A stretch of 64,000 bases of DNA from Schistocerca nitens (taxonomy: Eukaryota; Arthropoda; Insecta; Orthoptera; Acrididae). This document shows positions 47,330-59,230 of this stretch, piece after piece. Both the position numbers and the translations under genes were made by a program. Every line of letters begins with the position of its first letter. Position 1 is the stretch's first letter. The stretch is from assembly GCF_023898315.1 (NCBI RefSeq), contig NC_064616.1, positions 539,019,602-539,083,601 of the forward strand. The letters are read 5' to 3'. The notes beneath the pieces were generated by a model. The model did no database searches. It saw only the letters and a program-made list of their open reading frames with translations, and was not told the DNA's origin.

Positions 47330-48740
47330 ATCTCTGTGTATAAACGGCAATATCCTGACTGACTGACTCATCATCACCCAGACAAGACTGCTACGTATAG
47401 AAACTTGAAATTTATGGAAGCTTGTGATCTTATACCGTAGGCGTCGTTTATGAAGGGATTTTCCGAAATTACAAATATAATGGGGTGGAATAGGGGACGA
47501 AGTGTTTTTAGAAAACTGTCGCTAGACCAACGAAAACTGTTAGGTTTCTCGGTCAGAAATAAAGAAATATGTGTTTCAGCATTTTTTGAAACTTAACGCT
47601 ATGGGGCAGAAGTAGCGGATCAAAGCATTTTTTAAAAATAAGTCATTATTAAAGAACTAACAAAGAATTTTAAAGCTACATCTATTAACATTGGCATTTG
47701 ACTTCTCGGTTAAAAATAAAAATATATACATATGTCAGTGTTTTTGGAAACAGAACCTCTACGTGGGAATTTTACTTTTTATGAAAGTATTTTACTAAGA
47801 AATCATTTTAAAGCTAAAGCTATGAAAATTTAAATATGGATTTTCAGTTACAAATTAAAAAAGTACGTGTTCCATTACTTCTGGAAATTGAACCCCTAAG
47901 GGGGTGAAACAGGAGATGAAAATTTTTATGGAAATATTTCATTGTGCAACCATTCTTGAAGCTAAATATATGAAAATTTGCATTTGGCTTCTCTGTTAAA
48001 AATAAAACATACGCATGTCACTTTTTATGAAAATTCAAACGCCGAGAGGGTGTAATGGGGGGTGAAACGTTTTAGCTAAATATTTCATTGCGAAAGCGTT
48101 TTTAAACCGAAATCTTTGAAAAATGATTTTTGGCTCCTTGGTTAGAGAAGAAAAATATGTTTATCACTGTTTCAGGAAATTCAACTCCTAAGGGGGTGAA
48201 ATAAGGTCACACTTATCCACTGACTCCTCATCGCCCAGCCCAAACCGCTAAGGATAGAAACTGGAAGTTTCGATAGTAAGTGGATCTCATACTGTAAGCA
48301 TCTTTCAAGAAGGTATTGTCCGAAATTGCATTCCTAAGTCGATGTAACAGGGGATGGAAGGCCTTTGGAAAGTATGTAGCTATTAAGGAATTTTGAAGCT
48401 AGAACTACGATAACTAGTATTTGGTTTCTCAGTGAGAAAATAAAATCACGTGTTTCATAAACTACGGAAAGTCAACTACTAAGGGGTAAAAGAGTGAGAA
48501 AAAGTTTTTTGGAAATAAGTAATCATAAAGAACTGCTGAAGGGTTTTTAAGACTACAACTATGACAGTTAGTATTTGACTTCTCGGTCAGAAAAAAAATA
48601 CATGTTTCATTGTGTCCGGAAATTCAGTTCCTAAGGATATACAAAATGGGATGAAAATTTTATGAAATTATTAGGTTACATTAAAAAATTTTGAAACTTA
48701 ATTTATGAAAATTGGTAACTCACTTCTCGGTTAGATATTA
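47330..48740. repeat. Diverged tandem array, period about 146 bp
   Basis: A unit containing the pattern CCTAAGGGGGTGAAA, then GATGAAAATTTT, then a CTTCTCGGTTAAAAATAAA block recurs about every 146 bases; the CTAAGG landmark is at about 47897, 48043, 48189, 48332, 48478 and 48631. A different segment (TCATCxCCCAG...ATAGAAACT) appears twice, near 47367 and 48215, about 847 bases apart, so the array may have a higher-order unit. Such arrays occur inside insect transposons; I cannot name the carrier. Confidence 0.7.
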
Positions 48741-49559
48741 AGAAATATTTGTTAGGAGATGAGAGCTGCTACAGATATATTTCTGAAAGAGCGCAGAAGG
48801 CACGATTAACAAAAATTTGGGACTCCTGCTACCAGAATCGCTTTTTGGTCAGAAGTACGGAAAGTCGGAACAGACACTGCTTATAGGGCCTTAATTAGCG
48901 TGAAAAGCTTAAAAGGCTGTTTCAGTTTGTGATCAACGTAAAACATCGATTAAATATAAACAAAAAACATCTCTGGGGCCTCTACAGTCTACACGAGTGA
49001 AGCAGTGGGCTCTATGCTATTGAGTTAGATGAAGCCTTGAAACCAAGAAATGTTTGTACGTCCATTCTGTTCCATCTACAGACAAAGAAATTAAACGTAT
49101 TTTTCACCCAAACCTCGCAGTCTTGGAACACAAGATCGTGAGTATTCAAACTGGACTTTATACTGTCGAAGAGCAATCTGGAGTGTTTTAATAGGTGATA
49201 CATATCCTCATGTAAAGGACAAATAAATAAATAAATAAATAAATAAGAAATAAAGACCCAATGGTGTCGCAGAATATAATACCTAAGGAACACCATCTGA
49301 AAAATCTCATATTCGGTTTACTTGGAGAAAAGGCTTTAGATTCAGTGAAGTGCCCCCTCTGCCCTTCCCGTACCCACTCCCTTCCACTAGCGTTATCTCT
49401 CGTAGACCCTTGACTCATCAAATGCTCAGTGTCGGTTATCGTCTGACAGAGGTATGCGCGAGGTGTTGAGCAGCGAGCGGTGACGTGTTACGGAGCTTGC
49501 GTTCCATTTCCTGATATATTCGGGAGGCGGAGACCTCCCCTCCACAGCGTTCCGGGACG
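48741..49559. other. Upstream region of the mucin-like gene
   Basis: No gene is recognised. It contains a six-copy AAAT microsatellite (49221-49246). From about 49440 the composition becomes GC- and CpG-rich up to the promoter. Confidence 0.5.
49221..49246. repeat. (AAAT)n microsatellite
   Basis: Six AAAT units followed by AA. Confidence 0.95.
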
Positions 49560-49596
49560 TATTTAAGCGCGCGGCACGAGCGGTGGCTGACTCAGT
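49560..49596 (+). promoter_or_regulatory. Core promoter of the mucin-like gene
   Basis: A TATTTAAG box at 49560-49567 is followed by TCAGT (49592-49596), the arthropod initiator, with its A 34 bases downstream of the first T of the box. Both sit in CpG-rich DNA 60-95 bases before the start codon. Transcription probably starts at about 49594, giving a leader of about 60 bases. Confidence 0.7.
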
Positions 49597-49653
49597 TTAC
49601 TAGTGACCGGAGTAGTGTTTCGTGTGCTCGCGAGGACAACTAGGACTACCAGG

Positions 49654-52600
49654 ATGAAGATTATCACTTGCTTGACGGTTATTCTATATATTGTTGGTGA
49701 GTTTAAATTCCGTTACCATGCTACCTCACAACGGACTTCGTTGCCAATTTAGCGTTGTTTGTTCGTTTAAAGTGCTGATAATTCGTCTCTCTTTCATTTT
49801 GTGCTGACATGTCATGAGATAATTTATTTCTGAAATAAGTAATAGTTGCTCAGTTGGAAAGTTTTCGTGCTTTACGGATGTAGTTAGCCAGTTTTTCACA
49901 TAAATCTTTGTTCCCAGTGGAACCAACAGGTTCCTTGCCACATTCGTTTCACGGTTAAAGGATCCATATAAATTACTGTATTGTCGTACCTATTCATAAT
50001 AGCAACGGCAATTGAAATTACATTTAAAAGGCGCTCCTTTCTCTTTTGCTGTTCTTAATCATATTATATGTTCTGTTATTGATTTCATAAAATTTAGGTT
50101 TACATCTAGCATGCAAATATGCAACGATAACAAATTTCAAATACTTCATTTTACGTATAAATATACTGTTGCTATATTGAATGCCTATTTGGTTTCACTG
50201 TCGTCTTGCATTATATCTATCTAATACAACTCGTTTTGATTTGTTATGTGCCCAACTTAGTCAGTGTTTGTGTTCTTTTTCGAAATGTGTAATCGAAATG
50301 TGTAATAGTTTCGCAGACGGTGCCCAATAGTAAGTCTTGTTACGTTTATGATGTATGACCTGTGAGTAAAAGCAGTGATTTGTGGGAGATTTCAGTGATA
50401 TCATTACGTTTCAACGTGCATATGATTAATTTCTCTAAGTATTTTATGTCACGATCTATCATTTCTCTGAGCTGTGTTGTCAACGCATCGTCAACGTCCA
50501 CAGACGTTCGCTCCTCCTCTGCAACACACACTCACCAATCGAAACAAACGCTATAACGTCTCCACTGGCGTTGAGCTCTCTGCAAGGTGGAGGTGTCATG
50601 TATAAAAATATTTCGCTGCCTCTATGCAGCTCATAGCTTTTTCATGTTTCTTACTCAGCAGTGACACGGTGAATCGTCCACGTGTGCGGAATAATGGCTC
50701 TGATGGTTCATATGGCACTAAGCACTATGGGACTTAACATCTGAGATCATCAGTCCCCTAGACGTAGAACTAATTAAACCTAACTAACCTAAGGACATCA
50801 CACACATCCATGCCCGAGGCAGGAATCGAACCTGAGACCGTAGAAGCAGCTCGGAATAACGTCGCTGCTGATGTTCTGGTACATTGTTCACCGGTAAGGA
50901 TTTATAGCACCGAATTAATTCCTACTTTCGCATGACTCAGTCACTCTGTAAGTTGGTCTTTAAATAAAAATCGTGTTAGCTTTGCATACTATCCATAATT
51001 TCAGCTGCAGTCTTGACTTCACGGTGCAATCCCTGCACTTCGTTCGATGTTGAACCGTCATTGTTATTTTGAGCTCGCACTGCACGATTTTGTTGTACAT
51101 TTAAACATCGTCTTTCCATTCAGTTATCAGAGTACCTTGTTTATTTTTCACCTATCACACATCGTAAATTTCTTCACGAATGCCTCGCATAATAAGAGCT
51201 TCACCAATATGTTTCTCGTTTGGAGACAGAATATAGATTAGCGTATATTTCTCTGCGAGTATAGAGACATCGATGTAGACATCTCCAATGGGTAATGTGC
51301 ACTTATTCCATATTTTTAGGATACATGACACAGGTATTACGTACTGGGCGTTCCTTTCACGGTTTGTCTAACGTTCTTGCTATAAACTACGCAAAATGGC
51401 ATTTAACGATGTATATATTCAAATAATTAACAGGAATTTATGATCTACAATAATCATTAATCATACGGGTACGTTATCAAGTTTTACAGATATTTTCGTA
51501 TGTAGGAGCCAATTAATCAGCATCTCACGACTAGAATCATCTCTGTTGTTAACTACATTCTACAGTTTTAAAGGTGACAACGAAACAACGCCTCTTGAGA
51601 GAAAAATTTCATCAAAGTATTATCTGCAATGGGATTCGTATTTCTAGGAGACAAAAAGACAAATTTAATGACATATATTTCATATTCTCAATGATGGTTA
51701 ATGAAATACTTAAATTTTTTGTGAGGGAGCAAGATTGTTTTGAATCGTTAATCTGTTGCCCCATGCGACTGTCACATGTTATTATAGTTGAAGAGGTTTA
51801 TCTTCAGTGCACACAGCGTTGTAATATGCATCTATCTCTGTAGCCAAACAGATTTAGGCAAGAAAGTTGTACAAATAACTGCTACGATTTGTTTATCAAA
51901 AAATGACACAATTTTCCAAGACGATAACGCACCTATCCATACGGTTGGCTTTCTCCGTTTGTGATTCGATGTGCATGCTGGTGAAATAACAAACATTCTT
52001 AGAAAAAATACTACAAATTGTTAATGTCCGATATTAGAGCGAACTTGGTCCACGTATGCCGCATCTCTTATCGTTCATGACAAAAATGTCTTACACAGTG
52101 TATCAAATGGCAACAAATTGTATTAAATATCTCAGAAAATATTTGTAGGTTGTGACACTGTATTCAGAAACGAATCGTTATTTCATTTAAGCGTATACTT
52201 GTTTATGTTTCAGCGTCTTCACACTAACCTGTGAGTAAATGTAACGCATCTGCCGCAGTGACTGAGTGTTGAAATTGTCTAGTTGTATAATGGCCGCAAA
52301 TGTGTTTACTCGGACAGAAATTTTATCACTGATGGGCATTAGATTTATAATCACTCTTTTGTTTCAGCTCTACCGATTACAAGTCAGCTGTCAGCTGAAA
52401 ATGCGACAGGTACAGCTGATTCTGTCCAAGAAGAGAAAACAGATCAACGCAAGGAGTAAGTGTCGCTTTTGCCTTTGTAGCTCTATGTTATTGCTCTCTT
52501 ATATTTGAAACAAGGCTAATTATTATTTCTTATTCTGTTTTTGCGTTAATGGAGAAAATAGCCTAGGCAGAAAAATTCTAAATTTGATAATTTTTTGTTT

Positions 52601-55193
52601 CCATTGTTTCAGGACCATGAACACAGCTGCTAAAGAAGATGAAGGTTACATGATGACGTCACATTTCACAAGTCTTGTTACTAACGGGAGTTCTGCGCCT
52701 GAAAGCGGTGAATCCACTCCTACACCGCCAACGACTATCCAAAACAGATCGACTGGTGGCGCTTTTTCAGGGTCTCTGAAGCTCGACTTTGAAGGAAAGA
52801 CTGACGCAAATGACGCTACAGCAATTCCATCGGTCCACAAGTTGCACCCAACTCCCACATCACTGTTTGCATTTCCAAGTGGCAATGAGAATCTCCTGCA
52901 GCAGAATGCTGAAGACACTGGGGCTGATTATGAACACGTGCACACCGTGCCATCGCAACATGAGGAGAAAATGCAGCGTAATGATACTAAAAATTACGAA
53001 GATCACTACGTGAGCTTCGTACCTCATACTGAAACCAGTATTCAAGCATCCACTATCTCACCATCAGCGTCGTTCACAACCCCTGGAGAGGTTGAGAATC
53101 ACGCACAGCAGGACGGAAAATCCGAGACCATCACATTAGAGGCCAACTATGAAGATGGTCTCACCACTCCCCAATATATACCCTTCACACCGCTTGCTGA
53201 TATGAAAAATTTCAAGGAGCAGTGCCGAACCGCACCAACTACGGAAGTTGGGACATCCATGACATCACCATCAGCATCATTCAAGACTCCAGATGGTGAT
53301 AAGGTCATGTGGCAGAATGGTGAGTCCAATAGCACAAAAGTTGAGGCCAGTTATCACAACGACGCAGAGACCACAACCCAGGATGTGGACTTCATACCAC
53401 GCACAGATACAAATTATTTGAAGGGGGATGTTGATGAATTCAACGCTACTATTCCCTCGTCATCTCAGGAACTTGGAACATCCACCATCTCACCATCAGT
53501 TCTTGGTGCTGAAGATGGACTCACGCAGAAGAATGTTGAAACCACTGATGCAACGTTCGAGGCTAACTATGATGGTACTGGGCCAACCACACCTCATTAT
53601 GAACACTTTACATCACGCACTAATACTAATAATTCCAATGAGCAGGATGGGAAATTCAGCACTACTACAGATTCGTCAGCTCTAGAAACTGGAACAGTTC
53701 CCACCTCACCATCAACGTTGTCTGTTGTCCCGAATAATGATGCGAGTGGCACGCAACAAAATGGAGAACCCACTGTCACAACATTCGAGGTCGAATATGA
53801 TGCTGAAGTGACCACCACACCACAGTATGATGATTTCACACTGCGCACTACTACCAAGAATTCCACAGTGCAGGATGATGAATTCAACACTACCAAGGTC
53901 TCGTCAGCTCAGGAAATCGGGACAACTACCACCTCCCCAACAAAGTTGTTCACTATTCCTAATAACGATGTGAGTGGTACGCAGCAGAAAGGAGAACCCA
54001 CAGCTGCAACATTCGAGAGCGGAAATGATGCCGAAGCGAGCACCATACCACAGTATGCTGACTTCATACACCGCACTGATACCAAGAAGTCCAGTGAGCA
54101 GGATGATGTTTTCAACCCTATCCCTGCCTCGTCAGCTCATGGTGTTGGAATGACCACCATCTCGCCACTAAAGCTATTCACGATTCCTAATGATGGCGAC
54201 GGTCTTAGGCAGAAAAATGTTGAAGCCACCGCCACAACATTCCAGATCGACTATGATGGCATAGAACCAAATGCACCCTCAGCTGAACACTTTACACCAC
54301 CCACTGGCACCAAGAACTTCACAGAAGAGGCTGGTGAAATCGAGTCTAACATGCCTTCGTCATCTCATGATATTTTGCCAACCAGCAGTTTTCCATCAAT
54401 ACGATTGGCAGGACAAGCAGATAATGATAACTGCACACAGCAGGAATGTGATTCCGTTGGCACCACAGTTGCTGTGTATCCGGAAGATAACCTCACCACT
54501 ATGTCATCACTAATGCCAGTCACCGTGCCTGTGGATGGTGGCAATATTAAAGAGCACAGTGGTGGACCAAATATCACCTTGAGTCCGGAACCTAATAAAG
54601 ATGAGTCTACTGCCACCTCATCGTTCCCACCGGCTATTAACGATAATAATCTCACATTGCAAATCAATAAATGTAAGGGCATCAACCTCAGTACCAACCA
54701 GGAAAAGCAGTCCCCGATGTCATTTCTAGCGATTTTCAAAATGCTGGCAGGTATTAATGATAACAGCACGCTGATGTGTGACGAGCCAGATGTCACAACG
54801 ACTCCGCCAACTAATGAAGAGACTTCATATAACACAACAGCGAAACAAGACACTACAACTATCTCTAAGGACGAAGCAGTGGATGGCAACAAAACTAAAA
54901 GCCATTATCCATCAAACAATGGATCTTCTCTTGACGAATTACTGGTGTTGTACGAGTTACACATTAGAATACTCAAGATAATGTCTATCATCTTAGGGGC
55001 GGCAGTAGCTCTCATTTTACTCATCATTGGATTCAAATACTGCAGGAAACATAGACGAGGCGACCGCACAGCAGTTTCTCCGCATACTGCTGAACCTCGT
55101 GACGCAGGACAACCTTCCACTTCTCAGGCGTCTACTTTCGAAGAGCCCATTATAAGATTTCGAGATTTGCTCTCTCGTGAAGAGAATAATTAG
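49654..55193 (+). CDS. Mucin-like single-pass membrane protein, three coding exons
   Basis: Exon 1 is 49654-49696 (ATG, 14 codons and one base, donor GTGAGT), exon 2 is 52368-52455 (acceptor TTTCAG, donor GTAAGT), and exon 3 is 52613-55193 (acceptor GTTTCAG, stop TAG). The phases (1, then 2) join in frame, giving 903 residues. The start MKIITCLTVILYIV is a signal peptide completed in exon 2. The body is rich in Thr, Ser, Pro and Asp/Glu and holds about eight diverged repeats of 65-75 residues (pattern TTPQY-DF--RT-T, then an SSxxE-GT-TSP stretch), with several N-glycosylation sequons. A transmembrane helix at about 830-851 (IMSIILGAAVALILLIIGF) is followed by a basic stop-transfer KYCRKHRR and a 52-residue tail. 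Type I topology and O-glycosylation are inferred. I do not recognise an orthologue. Confidence 0.85.
49697..52367 (+). other. Intron 1 of the mucin-like gene
   Basis: It is 2.67 kb, starts GTGAGT and ends TTTCAG. It contains one SINE (about 50692-50860). Other open frames inside it (for example 51574-51843) are short and unlike proteins I know. A second small intron (52456-52612) separates exons 2 and 3. Confidence 0.8.
50692..50860 (-). mobile_element. Truncated family B SINE in intron 1
   Basis: On the minus strand the B box region (GGTTCGATTCC), GGGCATGGATGTGTGTGATG and the tail ending near CTCAGAGCC are present. The outer part of the tRNA-like head is missing. No clear target duplication is seen. 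Confidence 0.85.
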
Positions 55194-55866
55194 TGTGGTG
55201 TTCTCAAGTATGTGGGCACCTGGTGTCAACACTATAAGTGACAACTACTTTCAGTGACTCGATCACTGTTAGCTGAACAATTTCAGTACAGTTAGTTATG
55301 TCAGTGACAGCATCCGCAATTTCGTTGACTGCTGCGTAACTCGTAATAACCATTTATTACTTACTCATGATAACAGTGAACAGTGACATACAAATATTAC
55401 TATCTTGCCTACGTCCTGGAGAACATGTCCATTGTAGTGCAGCTATCATCCTCGACAATCTGTTCACCCGAATGTAGTTTCTGATAACTTATTTGAAATG
55501 TTAATGAATTTTGTTTCAATGTTTCCATCGTTCCTGTTGTTACATATTAAGTGAATTCACAGTACATTGAAGAGATAACTATCAGGGCGTTATTAAATGA
55601 AGACTTTCGTGATGATTCTGAATTTACAGTTGACATTTAAAGTCTTGATTTTCTGTCTGTTGTTGCATTTTGAACAATGTTTATGAGTATGGACAACATT
55701 TTAAGTTTGTGTTAAAATTCTCAACATGAAAAGTGTTCTAATGTGAAGCGAACTGCCCCATAGGACCTCAGATATATTGAAGCTTGATGTTTGTAGTTAG
55801 TAGTGTTTTGAATGACTAAATATTTGCATCACACACCGCAATAAACCTATAAAAATAAAATATTTT
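55194..55866 (+). other. 3' untranslated region of the mucin-like gene
   Basis: An AT-rich stretch after the stop, with polyadenylation signals AATAAA at 55840-55845 and AATAAAA at 55854-55860 (another candidate near 55897). Cleavage is expected 10-30 bases after the signal used. Confidence 0.6.
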
Positions 55867-56682
55867 TGTTTATTAAATATGTTTATTGTACATGCAATAA
55901 AAAGTATATAAAAAGCATTAAAATTATTTCCTAAGTATACAATCATTCACTTCCTTGAAATTCTATCTAAATAAGAGTTTCGCTGCAGCTACTGTCGAAC
56001 ATAACCTTGTAAGCTGTCGATGAATATAAATACACTAACCACTGCCACAATTTGTCATAATGGAGATTGTGAACAGTTTAATGTCTCGCTTGTTAGGAAA
56101 ATCTCTTCAGGAAATAATAAGTACCTTACGAAATGTTTATTAAGTTGTTGTTACAAGCAAATCAATGATATAGCTCTTTGCTTAGTAACAAAACTGGTGT
56201 TCTACAGAGGCTTCATATACAATAGTGCTTTTTACGAAATACCTCTTGTCACATTCTGACTGCTTCATAATTTCTCCTTGTTAGAGTTTTAAACTTCACT
56301 CGAAGAGAAGAGCCAATTAAAGCTGTCGTTTGTAAGTAAATTAAAATATGAGCTAGTTAGACCACCAGGTGATCAGAAGAAAATAAGTCTGAAAATTTTT
56401 TTAAAACTTAATGACCAACGGTGAGGCTGACTTCATATTTCTGTTTATTGGCTAAATTAAAGAATGAAATTATTTTAATGTGTAAAAGAGCTGCAGTGAA
56501 GTAAATAATTCTGATAAGAAACAGTGATGCTGTATTACAACCCCAACGAATTATATGTCGTTCTGAATAACGGGCATATAATGCAAGAACAGGAGTCATA
56601 GGTAATCGTAAACTGTTAATAGCACTCAGACGAGAAAAGTACACAAATCTTGTATGTGTGGTGTTCATGCGTAAACGTGTGC

Positions 56683-56729
<47 letters not shown>

Positions 56730-57249
56730 GAAGAGAGAGTAGTGATTCGAGCAGGGCGCCGAGACGAACAAATGGACAGAGTTGGGATACTATTCGCGAC
56801 TGCAATGTTACTATCGAAAATTACTGAGTTCTGATAAAGGAACAGCGATGCTAAAACTGAAAATTGCTCGTACAGAGCTGATATTGTAACATATGGTACA
56901 ATATCCTACACAGAACAGAAATATTCTTCCAATAGCCACTGCTTGGTATATATTGAATTAATTGAAACAAATGGAATAATTCTGTACTGAATTTTACTTA
57001 ATGTCTGAAACTACCACATTCTCAGAATTACATCTATCGTTTGATGACGGCAGTTATGAAAATAAAGTTCTGCTTTGCATAGAAACGTAATTTTTTCTAG
57101 AAGCGTACAAAATTTGCAAAAATTCGTGAAAATGAAGTAACTGTCTCCTTCGATGGGAAAGATCATTAGTCACAGTCCGAAGAAGTATGCGGAGGCAAAT
57201 TAAAGTAAGTGTAAATGGCTAGCTAAATCAGCTGCATTTGGCAAAATAT
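55867..57249. other. Unassigned intergenic DNA
   Basis: Short open frames only. The one clear feature is an AG-repeat at 56684-56737. Confidence 0.5.
56684..56737. repeat. (AG)n microsatellite
   Basis: About 27 AG units with two or three interruptions. Confidence 0.95.
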
Positions 57250-58107
57250 GGACATTGTTGTTTATTTCGATAACTGAGATAAAATTTTCACGAGAAAATG
57301 AAATTCACAAAAGAGATACAAAACAATGGGAGAGAACTCCCTTTCCTTGACTTGAAACTTAAGTTATCTGGTAACACTATTAGCTTCGACATTTTTCGTA
57401 AAGAAACTTTTTCTGATAATTTAATTCCAGTAGATTCTTGTCATCCTTAAACTCACAAAATCGCCTTCTTTCATTCTGCAGTTCATCCTGCTGTGAGCAC
57501 ACCTTTAGAACACAACTGTATAGAAAAAGAAATATCCCTATTAAAAGCAATGGCTACTAACAATGGATACGACCCTAAATTAATTGACCAACTTGTTAAG
57601 AAAGAAACAGCTGTAAAATATTCAACTTTAGGAGATAACAGGGCGAAAAAGAATGAGGGTAACAACTTCATTTCTATTCCATTTTTGGGGAACGTTTCAT
57701 ATAAGATAAGAAGACTTTTACAGAAACAATACGCTTACAGAGTTGCCTTTTCCGTAAATAATAGCCTGAAACAAAGAGTAATTCATACTATTGGAGCACG
57801 GGAAGAACACTGCACTAAGTCCGGTGTATACAAAATTACGTGTAACGATTGCCCAAACTATTACATTGGACAGACAGGTAGACCCATTAAAGTAAGGTAT
57901 AAAGAACACATGTTAGGTAAAAATGGGGAAAACGTGCATAATTCCACGTTTTCCGAACATCTATGGCTCTTACAGCATACGCCACATGAACTGGACGACG
58001 TACAGCTGCTTCATGAAGCGAATAAGGGTCACAAACTGGACTTGCTCGAAGCATTAGAGATTTTCATGCATCTGCCTCTAAAAGATGGTTTTGTTCTTAA
58101 TGAATAG
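57250..58107 (+). pseudogene. Penelope-like element: end of RT and GIY-YIG endonuclease
   Basis: From 57250 broken frames show LPFLDLKLKLSGN-like and ISFDIFRKETFSDN blocks typical of the end of Penelope RT. From 57484 to the stop at 58105-58107 a single frame is open and includes NNGYDPKLIDQLV, a linker, and then the endonuclease: GVYKITCNDCPNYYIGQTGR (57823-57882) with the GIY...YIG core, RYKEHM, and a later Glu-containing helix. The RT core lies beyond a 5' truncation, as is common for these elements. The enzyme would nick DNA for target-primed insertion. Confidence 0.85.
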
Positions 58108-58604
58108 GTGCAGCTTAGAAACAAAAAATTTTTAGACAGTTTCAAACCCCTCCTTGCCTTAATGTAATATAGTCTGGCTGACTAGAAGTTAGTTTTCTTG
58201 CTTGTTTATGCCGTTGAAATGCGCTTTTCCTTTCTTGTTGGGATTTTACATATTTTTGATGTTTGCTGTTAGCGATTTTCGATGTGTATGTGTGGTTAAT
58301 TGACTAGTATGTTTTTATTCACGACAGATGGTTTCGGTTTATTATAACATTTTGGTTGTTTGCGCTAGTATGTATTTCACCGCCTACGTTACGCGAGATT
58401 CTCGCGCATTACACTAGTGCCCTCTCTCGTTGGATGTGTTCCATAGTGCAAGCTTCATCTGTTTGACGCTAGGTCACAGGTAAATTGGTTCCATATTTTC
58501 TATTTTACATAAATGTTTTTAAATGGTCTGATATGTTTTATTTATTATGACAGAAAGTTTGAATTAACACAACTTTTAATAATTTTTGATGCGCTTATGT
58601 AGGT
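58108..58604. other. Unassigned DNA after the Penelope-like element
   Basis: It may include the element's 3' untranslated part. No feature recognised. Confidence 0.4.
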
Positions 58605-59230
58605 ATTCATGGATTTCAACGATTATATCTTCCCATACATCGTAGAATCATCAGCAAACAGCAGCAGACTTCAGCTTAACCCTGTGTGCAAGATTATACA
58701 TGTACATAGAAAACAACAGCTGTCCTGTCATATTTCCCTGCTGCATTCCTGATGGTACTCTTGTCTCTGATGAAAAAACGCCTTCGAGAGCAACATACTG
58801 GGTTTGGTTAAAAGATGTTTCAAGCCAATCACATACTTGGAACCTATTTCGCATGCTTATACCATCGTTAGCAGTCGGGAGTGTGGCACATTGTCAATCG
58901 TTTTACAGAAATCTAGGAACATGGATTCTGTCTGTTGACTTTCATCCAAGGCTCACAGGATCCCATGTGAGAAAAGGGCAGTTGCACGAGAGATGCTTTC
59001 TAAAACAGTGATGATTTGTGGACAGAAACTTTGACCTCTCGAGGAAATTTATTATATTAGAAATGAGTATTGGGACTTTGCGCTTAGTGAGAGATTCATA
59101 ATAAATGCAAGCTAAGTAAGTGGCCAATGCTGTCGAGTACTCTTTGTAAAATGGATCTGGGATTCCATCAGGACCTGCTTACTTATTTGCTTTCTATTCT
59201 TTCATTTGTTTCTCTTGACCAACGATGCTG
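58605..59230 (-). pseudogene. LINE reverse transcriptase fragment
   Basis: On the minus strand: CFRKHLSC (about 59005-58980), VCDWLETSFNQTQYVALEG (58832-58775), VPSGMQQGNMTGQLLFSMY (58760-58702) and, in another frame, LLFADDSTMY (about 58665-58635), which is the catalytic block. A middle part is scrambled by frameshifts. It is one more decayed LINE copy and is less like the CR1 copy at 25597 than the fragment at 45636. Confidence 0.75.

Noticed and set aside
51574-51843. 89-codon frame in intron 1
   Set aside because: Short, no domain, no splice context that would join it to the gene.
54365-54892. 175-codon minus-strand frame
   Set aside because: It is antisense to exon 3 of the mucin-like gene and a by-product of its composition and repeats.
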